Source of the DNA: Pseudomonadota bacterium
GTDB taxonomy: Bacteria > Pseudomonadota > Gammaproteobacteria > Steroidobacterales > Steroidobacteraceae
DNA length: 64,000 bases
NCBI GenBank assembly: GCA_021843755.1
Contig: JAKBWB010000003.1
Span: 62,001-126,000, forward strand
Direction of reading: 5' to 3'
Shown: one piece after another, positions 46,835-55,936 of the stretch
How positions within the stretch are numbered: position 1 is the stretch's first letter
Layout: each line of letters starts with the position of its first letter
The notes under the pieces: model-generated
Database searches by the model: none
The model's input: only the letters and a program-made list of their open reading frames with translations
Told to the model about the DNA's origin: nothing
Program-made: the position numbers and the translations under genes

Positions 46835-47968
46835 TCAATAAGCATGTTCATCGCGCGCGATCTTCTCGGCGCTGACCTTGCCGCGCATCACCCAGAACGC
46901 CCAGCTCGTATACCAGAGGATCAGCGGCACGAACACCACGGCAAAGCCCGCCATCCACAGCAGCGTGTCCTTGCTCGAGCTCGCGTTCCACAGCGTCAGG
47001 CTCATCGATGGATCGGTGCTCGAGGGCAGCATGAACGGAAACAGCGCCGCCCCGGCCGTCCCGATCACCCCGATCCACGCCAGCGCGCCGAGCCACCAGC
47101 CGAGGTGCGAGCGATCCGCCCGCGCCGCGAGCCACGCGCCGGCCATGCCCCCGAAGCCCGCGAGCGGCGCGAGCCACAGCAGCGGATGCACGCCGAAGTT
47201 CGTCAGCCATGCCCCCGGGATCGTCACGACACTCTGCTGCAGGGGCGTCTGGGGCACGCCCGGCCCGGGACTGCCGACCAGCCGGTAGCCCGGCATTGCG
47301 TGCACCCAGAAGCCGCCGATCGCAAACAGCACGATCGCCGCGCCTGCGGCCCGCTGCACCACGGCGCGGGCGCGTTGGAACAGCGCGCCTTCGGCGCCGT
47401 TCATCACCATCAATGCGCCCATCATCGCCGCGAGCGACAGCGCGAGTGCGCCGGTCAGCAGGGCGAAGGGGTTGAGCAGCCCGAGGAAGCTGCCGGTGTA
47501 GAACGATGTCAGGTCCCACTCGAAGTGAAACGGCACGCCGCGGAACAGATTCCCGACGGCCGCGCCGAACACGATCATCGGCACCGCGCCACTGACGAAC
47601 AGCACCCAGTCCCAGGCGTTCCGCCAGGCCGGCCGCTCGATCTGACTGCGATACTCGAAGCCGAGCGGACGCATGATCATGGTCCACAGCAACAGCAGCA
47701 TCACCACGTAGAAGCCCGAGAAGGCCGTGGCGTACAGCAGCGGAAAGGCTGCGAAAATCGCCCCGCCGCCGAGGACGAACCACACCTGATTGCCGTCCCA
47801 GTGCGGCCCGATGATGTTCAGCGCCACGCGCCGCTCGAGGTCGGTGCGGCCGACGTAGCGCAGGATGGCCCCGACGCCCATGTCCATGCCGACCATCACC
47901 GCCAGGCCCATCAGCAACACGCCGAGCAGCAGCCACCAGATCACTTGCAGGGTCGCATAAAGCCCCAT
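46835..47968 (-). CDS. cydB: Cytochrome bd ubiquinol oxidase subunit II (CydB)
   Basis: A 377-residue inner membrane protein with about nine helices. Conserved features include MVGMDMGVGAILRYVGRTDLERRVALNIIGPHWDGNQVWFVLGGGAIFAAFP and YATAFSGFYVVMLLLLWTMIMRPLGFEYR. It pairs with CydA to reduce O2 to water at very low oxygen tension without pumping protons. Three bases separate it from cydA. Confidence 0.96.
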   Translation of the reverse strand: MGLYATLQVIWWLLLGVLLMGLAVMVGMDMGVGAILRYVGRTDLERRVALNIIGPHWDGNQVWFVLGGGAIFAAFPLLYATAFSGFYVVMLLLLWTMIMRPLGFEYRSQIERPAWRNAWDWVLFVSGAVPMIVFGAAVGNLFRGVPFHFEWDLTSFYTGSFLGLLNPFALLTGALALSLAAMMGALMVMNGAEGALFQRARAVVQRAAGAAIVLFAIGGFWVHAMPGYRLVGSPGPGVPQTPLQQSVVTIPGAWLTNFGVHPLLWLAPLAGFGGMAGAWLAARADRSHLGWWLGALAWIGVIGTAGAALFPFMLPSSTDPSMSLTLWNASSSKDTLLWMAGFAVVFVPLILWYTSWAFWVMRGKVSAEKIARDEHAY

Positions 47969-47971
47969 GAT

Positions 47972-49579
47972 TCACCCCTCCGCCTTGGCGCCGTACGCGG
48001 CGGCGGGCACCGTCCGCCCCGCAAGCATCCCGTGCCCGCCGTGCGCCTCGCCGGCGCCGCCGGGCTCGGCCGGCCCGAGCCGGATGGCGCGCACCAGGAG
48101 GTACAGCTCGATGACGATGAAGATCGAATACAGCCCCAGGAATCCGATCAGCGAGAAGACCATGTAGGCCACGCTGTGTCTCGAGGCGCTCATCCACGTC
48201 GGCAGGACATCGAACACCGTCCAGGGCTGGCGGCCGAGTTCGGCGACCAGCCAGCCGCACTCGTTGGCGAGAAACGGCACCGGGATCATCCACACCGCGG
48301 CCTTGAGGAACCACCGCTTGTTCTGCACCGTATTGCGCAGTGAGTACAGCGCGGCCAGCACGAAAAATGCCAGCATCAGCAGGCCGAGGCCCACCATGAC
48401 GCGAAACGACCAGAACACCGCCGCCACGGGCGGAATGGCGCCGCGCGCCGCCGCGCGCACCTGCGCCGGGGTCGCCTGGCTGACATTGGGCGCATAGCGC
48501 TGCAGCAGGAATCCGTAGCCCAGATCACGCCGATGGGCATCGAATCGCGCCAGCGCCGCCGCATTGGTGGGATCGCTCGCGAGCACGCGCAGGGCCTGCA
48601 CCGCCGGGATACCCTGCTCGATCCTGCGCTGCGCCTGCCGCTCGAGCGCATCGATGCCGAGCACCCTGCCGTCGAGGGAGTGCGTGACCAACAGCGACAG
48701 CAGATCCGGCACTTGCACCGCGCCGTAGTTCTTCTGCGCGCTCTGGCTCGGGAAAGCGATGAGATTGAACGGCATGGGCGCGGACTGGGCCTTCCACAGC
48801 CCTTCCATGGCCGCGAGCTTCGTCGGCTGCACCCGCGCGGCCACGAAGCCCAACGCATCCCCGAGCGTGATCACGCCGATGGTGGCCAGCACGCCGAACA
48901 GCGCGGCCATGCGCAACGAGCGCTTGGCGAGCGGCACGTGGCGCTTGTGCAGCAGGTAGAAGGCGCTGACGCCGGTGACGAAGACCGCCGCCGTCACGTA
49001 ACCGGCGATGCTCGTGTGCACGAACTTCGACTGCACGTCGGGGCTGAAGATGAGCTTCTGGAAGCTGGTCAGCTGCATGCGCATCGTGAACGGATCGAAG
49101 GTCGCGCCCACGGGATCCTGCATGAAGCCGTTGGCCACCAGGATCCACAGCGCCGAGAGATTCGAGCCGAACGCCACCAGCCAGGTGACGGCCAGATGCT
49201 GCCCCTTGGACAGGCGCTCCCAGCCGAACACCATCAGACCGACGAAGGTCGATTCCATGAAGAACGCCATCAATCCCTCGATGGCGAGCGGCGCGCCGAA
49301 GATGTCGCCGACGAAGCTGGAATAGAACGACCAGTTGGTACCGAACTGGAACTCCATGGTCAGACCCGTGGCCACGCCCAGCGCGAAGTTGATCATGAAC
49401 AACTTGCCCCAGAACTGCGCCATCTGCCGGTAGATAGGCTTGCCGGTCGTGACGTACACGGTCTCCATCGCGGCGAGCAGGAAGCTCAGGCCCAGCGTGA
49501 GCGGTACGAACAGGAAGTGATACAGCGCGGTGGCCGCGAACTGCACGCGGGACAGATCGACCACGGTTCCGTTGATCAT
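47972..49579 (-). CDS. cydA: Cytochrome bd ubiquinol oxidase subunit I (CydA)
   Basis: A 535-residue haem-bearing subunit. His21 in ALYHFLFVPLTLG is the haem b595-type ligand; LAIEGLMAFFMESTFVGL, and the quinol-site GWLVAELGRQPWTV are present, and the length fits the long-Q-loop form (E. coli 522). Start 49579 (ATG) follows GGAGG; a TTG nine bases earlier is too close to that site. First gene of cydA-cydB-cydX-cydD-cydC. No FNR box is seen before it. Confidence 0.97.
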   Translation of the reverse strand: MINGTVVDLSRVQFAATALYHFLFVPLTLGLSFLLAAMETVYVTTGKPIYRQMAQFWGKLFMINFALGVATGLTMEFQFGTNWSFYSSFVGDIFGAPLAIEGLMAFFMESTFVGLMVFGWERLSKGQHLAVTWLVAFGSNLSALWILVANGFMQDPVGATFDPFTMRMQLTSFQKLIFSPDVQSKFVHTSIAGYVTAAVFVTGVSAFYLLHKRHVPLAKRSLRMAALFGVLATIGVITLGDALGFVAARVQPTKLAAMEGLWKAQSAPMPFNLIAFPSQSAQKNYGAVQVPDLLSLLVTHSLDGRVLGIDALERQAQRRIEQGIPAVQALRVLASDPTNAAALARFDAHRRDLGYGFLLQRYAPNVSQATPAQVRAAARGAIPPVAAVFWSFRVMVGLGLLMLAFFVLAALYSLRNTVQNKRWFLKAAVWMIPVPFLANECGWLVAELGRQPWTVFDVLPTWMSASRHSVAYMVFSLIGFLGLYSIFIVIELYLLVRAIRLGPAEPGGAGEAHGGHGMLAGRTVPAAAYGAKAEG

Positions 49580-49952
49580 GTCAACCAACCTCCGGTATCG
49601 AATTTATGCGGCGAGCCGGCTGCCGGCGCCGCATCGATGTCTCAAGCACGCACTTTACGCTCATTGCAGCGTCATTCCGCAGTGTCCCGCCAGCCGGCCA
49701 GTCCGCAACGGGGCGCCCGCCGCGCCCACCCGCTGTACCGTAGCCGGCTCCCGCATGACGGCCTCGAGACTAATACAAGGGCATTCCCACGGGAAATGCG
49801 TAGCACCAAACGCCTGGTTGCGGCAAGTCCCTATGTTCGATCCTGCGCGTCGTACCGCCATCCGAGGCGACGGCCGCGATGTCATCCCTGGAACATTTTC
49901 CGGCGTTGCAGTAGCATTTTGCGTTTTTGTCGGTCTGCGCGGGGGAGTCATC
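49580..49952. other. Divergent cydA/lipoprotein intergenic region
   Basis: A 373-base gap between divergent genes. On the minus strand near the cydA start a GCGGCG/CGCCGC hairpin with inner CCGG arms (about 49612-49636) would lie in the leader. No clear FNR or ArcA-like site, terminator or gene was recognised. Confidence 0.35.
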
Positions 49953-50660
49953 GTGAAACATCCATCGCTTGCATCCTTGTGTGCCGGACTGCTCGCTGCG
50001 GTGGGCCTCGTCGCCTGCAGCTCCTCCAACGCCGCCTGGCAGAAGGCCTCGGCGCAGGGCACGGTCGCCGCCTACCGCGGCTTCATCCGCCAACATCCCG
50101 ACGATCCGCGGGTGCAACAGGCGCGCAATCGCATCGCCGCGCTGGAGGATACCCGCGCCTGGCGGGCCGCCAAGAGTGCCGGCACCGAGCAGGCCTATCG
50201 GCACTACCTGACACGATACCCCGCCGGCGCATACACGGCCCAGGCGCAGGGCGCGATCAGCGCCCTGAAGGAATCGAGCGCGTGGCGGGCCGCGCGCACG
50301 GCCGGCACGATAACGGCCTACCGGACGTTCCTGCAGAGGTTCCCGAGCGCCCCCGAGGCTGCCCGGGCCCAGGCGCGACTCGACACGCTGGCCGGCTATC
50401 AGGTGCAGCTCGGCCGCTACCGCACGGCGAGCGCCGCCAATGCGGCCGCCCAGCGCCTCAAGAGGCGCTTCGCGAGCCTGCTTGCGACCATCCGGGTCGT
50501 CCCGCCCGGTGGCGCCGTGAAAGTCACGGCGGTGCGCTCCGAGCAGATGAGCCGGCCGGCGGCGCTGGCACTGTGTGCCAGACTGCGGCAAGCCGGCCAG
50601 GGATGCTCGGTGGTCAAGATCCGGTCGAGTTCGAACAGTCTGAGTCTCTCCGGCCTGTAG
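49953..50660 (+). CDS. Lipoprotein with TPR-like repeats and C-terminal SPOR domain
   Basis: A 235-residue lipoprotein starting at GTG 49953 after a GGGGGAG site. The lipobox is LVACSSS. Three imperfect ~45-residue repeats follow: GTVAAYRGFIRQHPDDPRVQQARNRIAAL, GTEQAYRHYLTRYPAGAYTAQAQGAISAL and GTITAYRTFLQRFPSAPEAARAQARLDTL. The last ~80 residues (YQVQLGRYRTASAANAAAQRLKRRF to CSVVKI) form a SPOR domain, which binds denuded peptidoglycan at the septum. A cell-wall or division role is likely. Confidence 0.82.
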   Translation: MKHPSLASLCAGLLAAVGLVACSSSNAAWQKASAQGTVAAYRGFIRQHPDDPRVQQARNRIAALEDTRAWRAAKSAGTEQAYRHYLTRYPAGAYTAQAQGAISALKESSAWRAARTAGTITAYRTFLQRFPSAPEAARAQARLDTLAGYQVQLGRYRTASAANAAAQRLKRRFASLLATIRVVPPGGAVKVTAVRSEQMSRPAALALCARLRQAGQGCSVVKIRSSSNSLSLSGL

Positions 50661-50734
50661 CGCATTCGTGAACGGAGGCGGCGCGGCGGCGCCAGTCATG
50701 GCCGCGCCGCGCAGCGGACCTCACGCGCGCGACG

Positions 50735-52279
50735 CTACTGCGCGCTCGGAGCCGGCTCCAGAGCGCCTTTCTGTCCGTGCGTGCGCCGCAGGCGCGGCCC
50801 GCTTCGTCCGCGAGATCGTTGCGGCGTGACTCGTCCGCCGGCGGCCAGCAGAAGACGGATGGTGTCGAGGTACTGGCGCTGCTCGGCGTCGAGCAGCCCG
50901 AGCTCGGCGCGCTCGCGTTGACGCTCCGCATCGAGAACGGGCAACAGTCCGGTGTTTCCGGCGAGGTAGCTCTCCCGTTCGAGAACCAGGCGTCTGCGCG
51001 CCAAGGACAGCGCGCGCGCCTGCGCGGCGCGCAGCTGCGCGTCGTGCTGCAACGCATCGAGCGCATCGGCCACCTGCCGGAAGGCGTTCACGACCACCTG
51101 CTGATACAGGTCGGCCCGCTCGTGCAGCACATCGAGCGCGGCCCGGCGTTCGGCATGCAGCCGCCCGCCCTCGAACAGCGGCGCGGTCAAACCCGCGATC
51201 AGGGACCAGGCCGCCGAGCTGGCGTCGAACAGCTGGCCCGGCTGCAGCCCTTGCTGCCCCAGCGAGGTGGAAAGCTCGATTTGCGGATAGAGATTCGCCG
51301 TGGCCACTCCCACCGCCGCGGTGGCCGCGCGCAGCTGCGCCTGCGCGGCAAGGATGTCGGGTCGGCGTCGCAGCAGCCGCGACGGCACCGTGACCGGCAC
51401 GCGGCGCGGCAACGGCAGCTCGCCGAGCGTCGGGTCCCTCTGGCGCCAGTCGGCCGGCGCACGCCCCAACAGAGCCGCGAGCGAATGACGCGCCACGGCC
51501 AGCCGCTGATACAGCGCAGGGAGCAGCGTCGCATCACTGGCGAGCTGCGTTTTGGCGGCGAGCACATCCAGCCGTGGCTCCGAGCCCGCCGCGACCGCCT
51601 CGCGCACCAGATTGACGTTGGTTCGATCCGCGCGCAGCAGACCGTCGAGCGCCCGGATCCGGGCCCGGACCGAGGCGATCGTCACCGCCTGCGAGGCCAC
51701 CTCCCCGCTCAGAACGAGTCGCGTCGCCGCGAGCTCGCTGCGCCGGTATTGCTCGAGCGAGCGCTGCTCCTCGATCCGATCGCGGGTGGCGCCCACGTAA
51801 TCGAGCTCATACGCGACGCTGACGCCCGCCGCGAAATACGTGAAGGGCGGGAAATGCTCAGGCCCGAGGAACGCCGCACCATACTTCTGCCGTCCGGTGC
51901 CCAGGCTCCCATCGATCTGCGGGTAACGGGCCGCGCCGGCGATCGTAACACCCTGGCGCGCCTCGGCCAGCGCCTCTGCGGCGGCGGCGACAGTGTGATT
52001 GTCATCGAGCGCCCGTGTGATGAGCGCGTCGAGCTGCGGCGAGTGGAACAGACGCCACCACTGCCCGGCCGAACCCGCCCCGAGGACCACGCGCTGGCGG
52101 TAGCGGGCCGGCACTGCGGTCTCACCCGCTGCCCGCTGCGCGGGCCGCCGGTAGTGCGGCGGCGTGGGCACGCGCGGCCGCCGGAACACCGGTCCGACCG
52201 CGCAGCCGGCGAACAGCAGCGCCGTGAGCGCCAGCGCATGCTGCCAGCCGATGTGCCCGCGGTTTCGCGCTCGTTTCAT
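50735..52279 (-). CDS. Outer membrane efflux lipoprotein (OprM/NodT family)
   Basis: A 514-residue TolC-like channel with a lipobox (LFAGCAVGPVFRRP) and the two OEP repeats: WWRLFHSPQLDALITRALDDNHTVAAAAEALAEARQGV and the second beginning near PDILAAQAQLRAATAAVGVATANLYPQIELS. It provides the outer membrane exit of the EmrAB-like pump directly upstream (4-base gap). The C-terminal ~35 residues are basic and appear non-conserved. Confidence 0.9.
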   Translation of the reverse strand: MKRARNRGHIGWQHALALTALLFAGCAVGPVFRRPRVPTPPHYRRPAQRAAGETAVPARYRQRVVLGAGSAGQWWRLFHSPQLDALITRALDDNHTVAAAAEALAEARQGVTIAGAARYPQIDGSLGTGRQKYGAAFLGPEHFPPFTYFAAGVSVAYELDYVGATRDRIEEQRSLEQYRRSELAATRLVLSGEVASQAVTIASVRARIRALDGLLRADRTNVNLVREAVAAGSEPRLDVLAAKTQLASDATLLPALYQRLAVARHSLAALLGRAPADWRQRDPTLGELPLPRRVPVTVPSRLLRRRPDILAAQAQLRAATAAVGVATANLYPQIELSTSLGQQGLQPGQLFDASSAAWSLIAGLTAPLFEGGRLHAERRAALDVLHERADLYQQVVVNAFRQVADALDALQHDAQLRAAQARALSLARRRLVLERESYLAGNTGLLPVLDAERQRERAELGLLDAEQRQYLDTIRLLLAAGGRVTPQRSRGRSGPRLRRTHGQKGALEPAPSAQ

Positions 52280-52283
52280 GCGC

Positions 52284-53807
52284 TCACTCCATCACCACCG
52301 TTGCCTCGCTGGCGCGGGCCCTGCGTGGCCGCAGCACCAGAACCAGAGGCACCACCGCGAGCGTCATGAGGCCCATCAGCTTGAAGTCGTCGTTGTAGGC
52401 AATCATGGTCGCCTGCTGTGTCACCAGCGCATTGAGCGCCGACAAGCCGAAGACGGACGTCCAGCTGAACGGCGCATGCAGCACAATCTGCCCCCCGTAC
52501 GGCACGATGTGCGATACCAGACTCTGGTGTATCACCTGCACGTTGCGCGTGAGAATCGCGCTCGTGCCGGCGATGCCGACGCTGCTGCCGATATTGCGCA
52601 GCAGGTTGAAGATCGAAGTGCCCTCGGAGCGCTCGTGCCGGGCGAGAGTGCCGAACGCCACGGTCGTCAAGGTCACGTAGGTCAATCCGATGCCGAAACC
52701 CTGAACGAGGGTCTCGCTCCAGATCAGCGTCTGCGGTATCTGCAGGGAGAGGTTATCGGCCATGGTCCAGAGCGAAACGCCCGCGATCGCGAGGCCGACG
52801 GCGATCAACACACGCGAGTCGACGCGCCCGATGAGCCGGCCGGCGAGAAACATGGCGATGAAGCTGCCGATGCCGCGCGGCGCCATGGCGATGCCGGCGG
52901 TCAGCACCGGATAGCCGAGCAGGTCCTCCATGAACGGCGGCAGCAGCGCAAGCGTCGCGAACAGCACCATGCTGATGATGAACATCAGGAAGTTGCCGGT
53001 GCTGAAGTTGCGGTCGCGGAACAGCGCCGGACTGACGAACGGCTCACGCGTCGTGAACGTATGCACCAGGAACCAGTACAGACCGAGCAGCGCCACGGCC
53101 GCCTCGATCCAGATCTCGGTCGAGCCGAACCAGTCCTTCAGCGAGCCGCGATCGAGCAGGATCTGCAGCGCCCCGACCGCCAGACTCAGGGCGGCGAACC
53201 CGAAGAAGTCGAATCTCGACTGGCGCCTCTCGGTCTCGCGCATGTAGATGACGATGAGGGCCGCGGCGAGAATGCCGAACGGGACGTTGATATAGAACAC
53301 CCAGCGCCAACTGTAGCTGTCGGTGAGCCAGCCGCCGAGCACCGGCGCCAGCATCGGACCGAGCACCACGCCCTGGCCCCACAGCGCCATCGCCCGGCCG
53401 TGGTGTTCAGGCGGATTGATGTCGAGCAGCACCGCCTGCGACAGCGGCACCAGCGCGGCGCTGAATGCGCCCTGCATGAGCCTGAACACCACGATCTGCC
53501 CGATCGACTGGGCCAATCCGCACAGCGCCGAGCTCGCCGTGAAGCCGATAACGGCGGTGAGCAAAACGCTCTTGCGGCCGTAGCGCCCCGCGAGCCATCC
53601 CGACAGCGGGGTCGCGATTGCCGCCGCGACGATGTACGAGGTGAGCACCCAGTCCATCTGCACGAGCGTCGCGCCCATGCTGCCGCCGATGTGCGGCAGC
53701 GCAACGTTGGCGATCGTAATATCGACCGACTGCAGGATGGTCGCGAGGGTCACCGCGATGGTGATCGGGATGCGATGCGGATGGGCGCTGTCGGCGGCGT
53801 GATCCAT
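52284..53807 (-). CDS. emrB: MFS drug transporter, DHA2 family (EmrB-like)
   Basis: A 507-residue inner membrane protein with 14 predicted helices. DHA2 marks: TLATILQSVDITIANVALPHI (motif D1), WLAGRYGRKSVLL (motif A), and the antiporter motif C in GPMLAPVLGGWLTD. It would expel drugs by proton antiport through EmrA and the outer membrane channel. Gene order emrA-emrB-channel on one strand with 29- and 4-base spacings. Start 53807 (MDHAADSAHPHRI). Confidence 0.93.
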   Translation of the reverse strand: MDHAADSAHPHRIPITIAVTLATILQSVDITIANVALPHIGGSMGATLVQMDWVLTSYIVAAAIATPLSGWLAGRYGRKSVLLTAVIGFTASSALCGLAQSIGQIVVFRLMQGAFSAALVPLSQAVLLDINPPEHHGRAMALWGQGVVLGPMLAPVLGGWLTDSYSWRWVFYINVPFGILAAALIVIYMRETERRQSRFDFFGFAALSLAVGALQILLDRGSLKDWFGSTEIWIEAAVALLGLYWFLVHTFTTREPFVSPALFRDRNFSTGNFLMFIISMVLFATLALLPPFMEDLLGYPVLTAGIAMAPRGIGSFIAMFLAGRLIGRVDSRVLIAVGLAIAGVSLWTMADNLSLQIPQTLIWSETLVQGFGIGLTYVTLTTVAFGTLARHERSEGTSIFNLLRNIGSSVGIAGTSAILTRNVQVIHQSLVSHIVPYGGQIVLHAPFSWTSVFGLSALNALVTQQATMIAYNDDFKLMGLMTLAVVPLVLVLRPRRARASEATVVME

Positions 53808-53836
53808 GATGCGGGCAGGGCGCTCGGTCTTTTGAC

Positions 53837-54919
53837 TCAGCCGCGCGCGGGCTGTGCGCCGGGCCCGGACTGCGTGTCGATCGTCACCTCGGCGCTCAGC
53901 CCCGAGCGCACCGGCGGCAGCGTCCCGGTCAGCCGCAGCCGCACGTCGAGGCGTTGCACCACCTTGACCCAATTGCCCGTCGCGTTCTGCGGCGGCAAGA
54001 CCGCGAATTGCGCACCGGTGCCGGGCGTGATGCTCGCCACGACCGCATGGAATGTCCGGCCCGGATAGTCATCGATGGTCACCGTGGCCTTCTCGCCCGG
54101 ACGGACTTTGGCGAGAACGTCTTCCTTGTAGTCCGCCGCGATCCACACGTCGTGCGTCGAGACCAGCACGAATGCCTTGGTGGCACGTGGCAGATAATCG
54201 CCAACCTGCAGGTGCTGCACTTCAGTCACGATGCCGGCCATGGGAGCGCGCACGGTGGTATAGGACAGCTCGAGCAGCGCGTGATTGAGCGCGGCCTGCG
54301 CCTCGGCAACCTGGGGATGCTGATCGAGGGGAATGTCGGGACTGCCGCCAAGCCGGGCGAGCACTGCCTCGATCCGCTGCTTCGCGCCCGAAACCGCCTG
54401 GCGCGACTGCTGCAGAGCCAGCTGTGCGCGGTCGAATTGAGATTTCGAGGAGACCCCGATCTTGAGCAGCCGCACCTGGCGACGATATTCCCGCTGCGCG
54501 TAGGCCTGCCGGCTGCGGCTGGAGGCGAGTGCGGCCTCATCGGCCCGGTAATCGGCCTCGAGCGACTCGACGGCGAGCCGCGCGGCGGCGAGCCGCGCCC
54601 GCGCGGCCTGGACGGCAATCACGAACGGACGGTCATCGAGCCGCAAGAGCACCTGGCCGCGCCGCACCGGCTCGTTGTCGTGCACATAGCGCGCGACCAC
54701 GCGGCCGGAGACATCGGCACTGATGGCCACTTGTGCCGCGCGCAGATAGGCATCCTCGGTCGACACATAACGGCCGCTGGTAAGGTAGAAATAAAGGGCC
54801 GCCCCGATCGCCAGCAACGGCACGCCCCACAGCAGCACCGGACGCAACCGCGCGCCCAGCGGGTGCGCGGCCCGATTCGCCGCGGACACCGCCTCGCCGC
54901 CCTGCGCTGAATCATTCAT
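53837..54919 (-). CDS. emrA: Membrane fusion protein, HlyD/EmrA family
   Basis: A 360-residue adaptor: N-terminal anchor helix (PVLLWGVPLLAIGAALYFYL), barrel-lipoyl halves (STEDAYLRAAQVAISADVSGRVVARYVHDNEPVRRGQVLLRLDD and APMAGIVTEVQHLQVGDYLP) around a long coiled-coil (QAARARLAAARLAVESLEADYRADEAALASSR). It bridges EmrB and the outer membrane channel. Its ATG overlaps the marR stop by 4 bases. Confidence 0.93.
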   Translation of the reverse strand: MNDSAQGGEAVSAANRAAHPLGARLRPVLLWGVPLLAIGAALYFYLTSGRYVSTEDAYLRAAQVAISADVSGRVVARYVHDNEPVRRGQVLLRLDDRPFVIAVQAARARLAAARLAVESLEADYRADEAALASSRSRQAYAQREYRRQVRLLKIGVSSKSQFDRAQLALQQSRQAVSGAKQRIEAVLARLGGSPDIPLDQHPQVAEAQAALNHALLELSYTTVRAPMAGIVTEVQHLQVGDYLPRATKAFVLVSTHDVWIAADYKEDVLAKVRPGEKATVTIDDYPGRTFHAVVASITPGTGAQFAVLPPQNATGNWVKVVQRLDVRLRLTGTLPPVRSGLSAEVTIDTQSGPGAQPARG

Positions 54920-55410
54920 CGCTCGCTCCTGGCGGCCTTGCCGCCGATACCGGCGTCCCCCGACTCGCCCGGCAGCGGCGGCAGCGCGTTCAGGTTTGCG
55001 TGCACGCGCTCGAGCAGCGCCACGAGCTGCGCGCGCTCCTCTGCCGACAGACCCTGCAGCATCTCCGAGCGCGTCTCGCCGATGAGCTGCCAGATCTGCT
55101 CGAGCACGGTTGCCGCCGCGGCGGTGAGCCACACCGTGTGCGCGCGCCGATCGGCCGGATCGAAGCTCCGCCGCACCCAGCCGTCCGCCTCCATGCGATC
55201 GAGGATGCGCACGAGGGTCATCGGATCGAGCTCCGCCAGCTCAGCCAGGCGCTTCTGGCACACGCCTTCGTTGCCCTGCAGGAGAATCAACACCCGGCAC
55301 TGCGGCAGGGTGAGCGCGAAGCGCTGCGCCCGCTCCTCGAAACGCCGCGTATAGCGGCGGCTCACGTCCTTCAACAGAAAGCCCAGCTGGCGGAAACGAT
55401 CGGGGGTCAT
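54916..55410 (-). CDS. MarR family transcriptional regulator
   Basis: A 164-residue winged-helix repressor: LTLPQCRVLILLQGNEGVCQKRLAELAELDPMTLVRILDRMEADGWVRRSFDPADRRAHTVWLT holds helix-turn-helix and wing. First gene of the emrA-emrB-channel operon and translationally coupled to emrA, like EmrR in E. coli, so it most likely represses the pump until a ligand binds. Palindromic AT-rich sequence lies just upstream. Confidence 0.92.
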   Translation of the reverse strand: MTPDRFRQLGFLLKDVSRRYTRRFEERAQRFALTLPQCRVLILLQGNEGVCQKRLAELAELDPMTLVRILDRMEADGWVRRSFDPADRRAHTVWLTAAAATVLEQIWQLIGETRSEMLQGLSAEERAQLVALLERVHANLNALPPLPGESGDAGIGGKAARSER

Positions 55411-55428
55411 CTGTGACCCATTATGGTG

Positions 55429-55474
55429 AAGTGTATATTATCACTTTGTATATGATATCAGCTGATAGTATAGA
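55429..55474. promoter_or_regulatory. AT-rich divergent promoter/operator between marR and the zinc-finger gene
   Basis: Very AT-rich for this genome. It contains the inverted repeat AAGTG-tatattat-CACTT (55429-55446), a good candidate MarR operator, and the palindrome ATCAGCTGAT. On the plus strand TTGTAT (55446-55451) and TATAGA (55469-55474) with a 17-base spacer form a promoter towards the zinc-finger gene. The minus-strand promoter for marR must overlap the same repeats. Confidence 0.6.
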
Positions 55475-55542
55475 CACAATACCCCGGATGACGGTGCGAC
55501 AAGTACACTTAAGGAGAGGAGAACCCACCTCGGGAGCGTGCC

Positions 55543-55809
55543 ATGGCCAATGGCTGGGCCGGCGACGGCGCCGTGAATGAACAAATCGACGCGACGGTGA
55601 CCGACGGCATCAGCCGGGCCCGCAGCCGTCTGCCGCAGGGAGCGGGTCTGACTCACTGCGAGCAATGCGGCGAACCCATCGCGGCGGAGCGCCGCCGGGC
55701 CCTCCCGGGCGTGCGCCTCTGTCTGGTCTGCCAGATGCTCGCCGACCGCGATGATCCGGGCTCGAGCGGCTACAATCGCCGCGCCAGCAAGGACAGTCAG
55801 CTGCGTTGA
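55543..55809 (+). CDS. Small DksA/TraR-type C4 zinc-finger protein
   Basis: An 88-residue protein with a single zinc finger, CEQCGEPIAAERRRALPGVRLCLVCQ, the TraR/DksA C-terminal motif (CX2CX17CX2C), like E. coli YbiI. The N-terminal half lacks the long coiled-coil of DksA but a short helix (GDGAVNEQIDATVTDGISRARSRL) remains. It may act on RNA polymerase. A promoter (TTGTAT-17-TATAGA) is seen 69 bases upstream, shared with the marR operator region. Confidence 0.85.
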   Translation: MANGWAGDGAVNEQIDATVTDGISRARSRLPQGAGLTHCEQCGEPIAAERRRALPGVRLCLVCQMLADRDDPGSSGYNRRASKDSQLR

Positions 55810-55936
55810 GCGCCGCGCGCACCGGCGCGGCCGCATGCGGCGCAAGGGCATCATCATTGCCGCGTGCGCACGCGGCCACAGGCTCGGTCGCGTCCGTGCG
55901 GTGTTGCGGATCGGCGGCGCACCCTGAATTGAGGCG

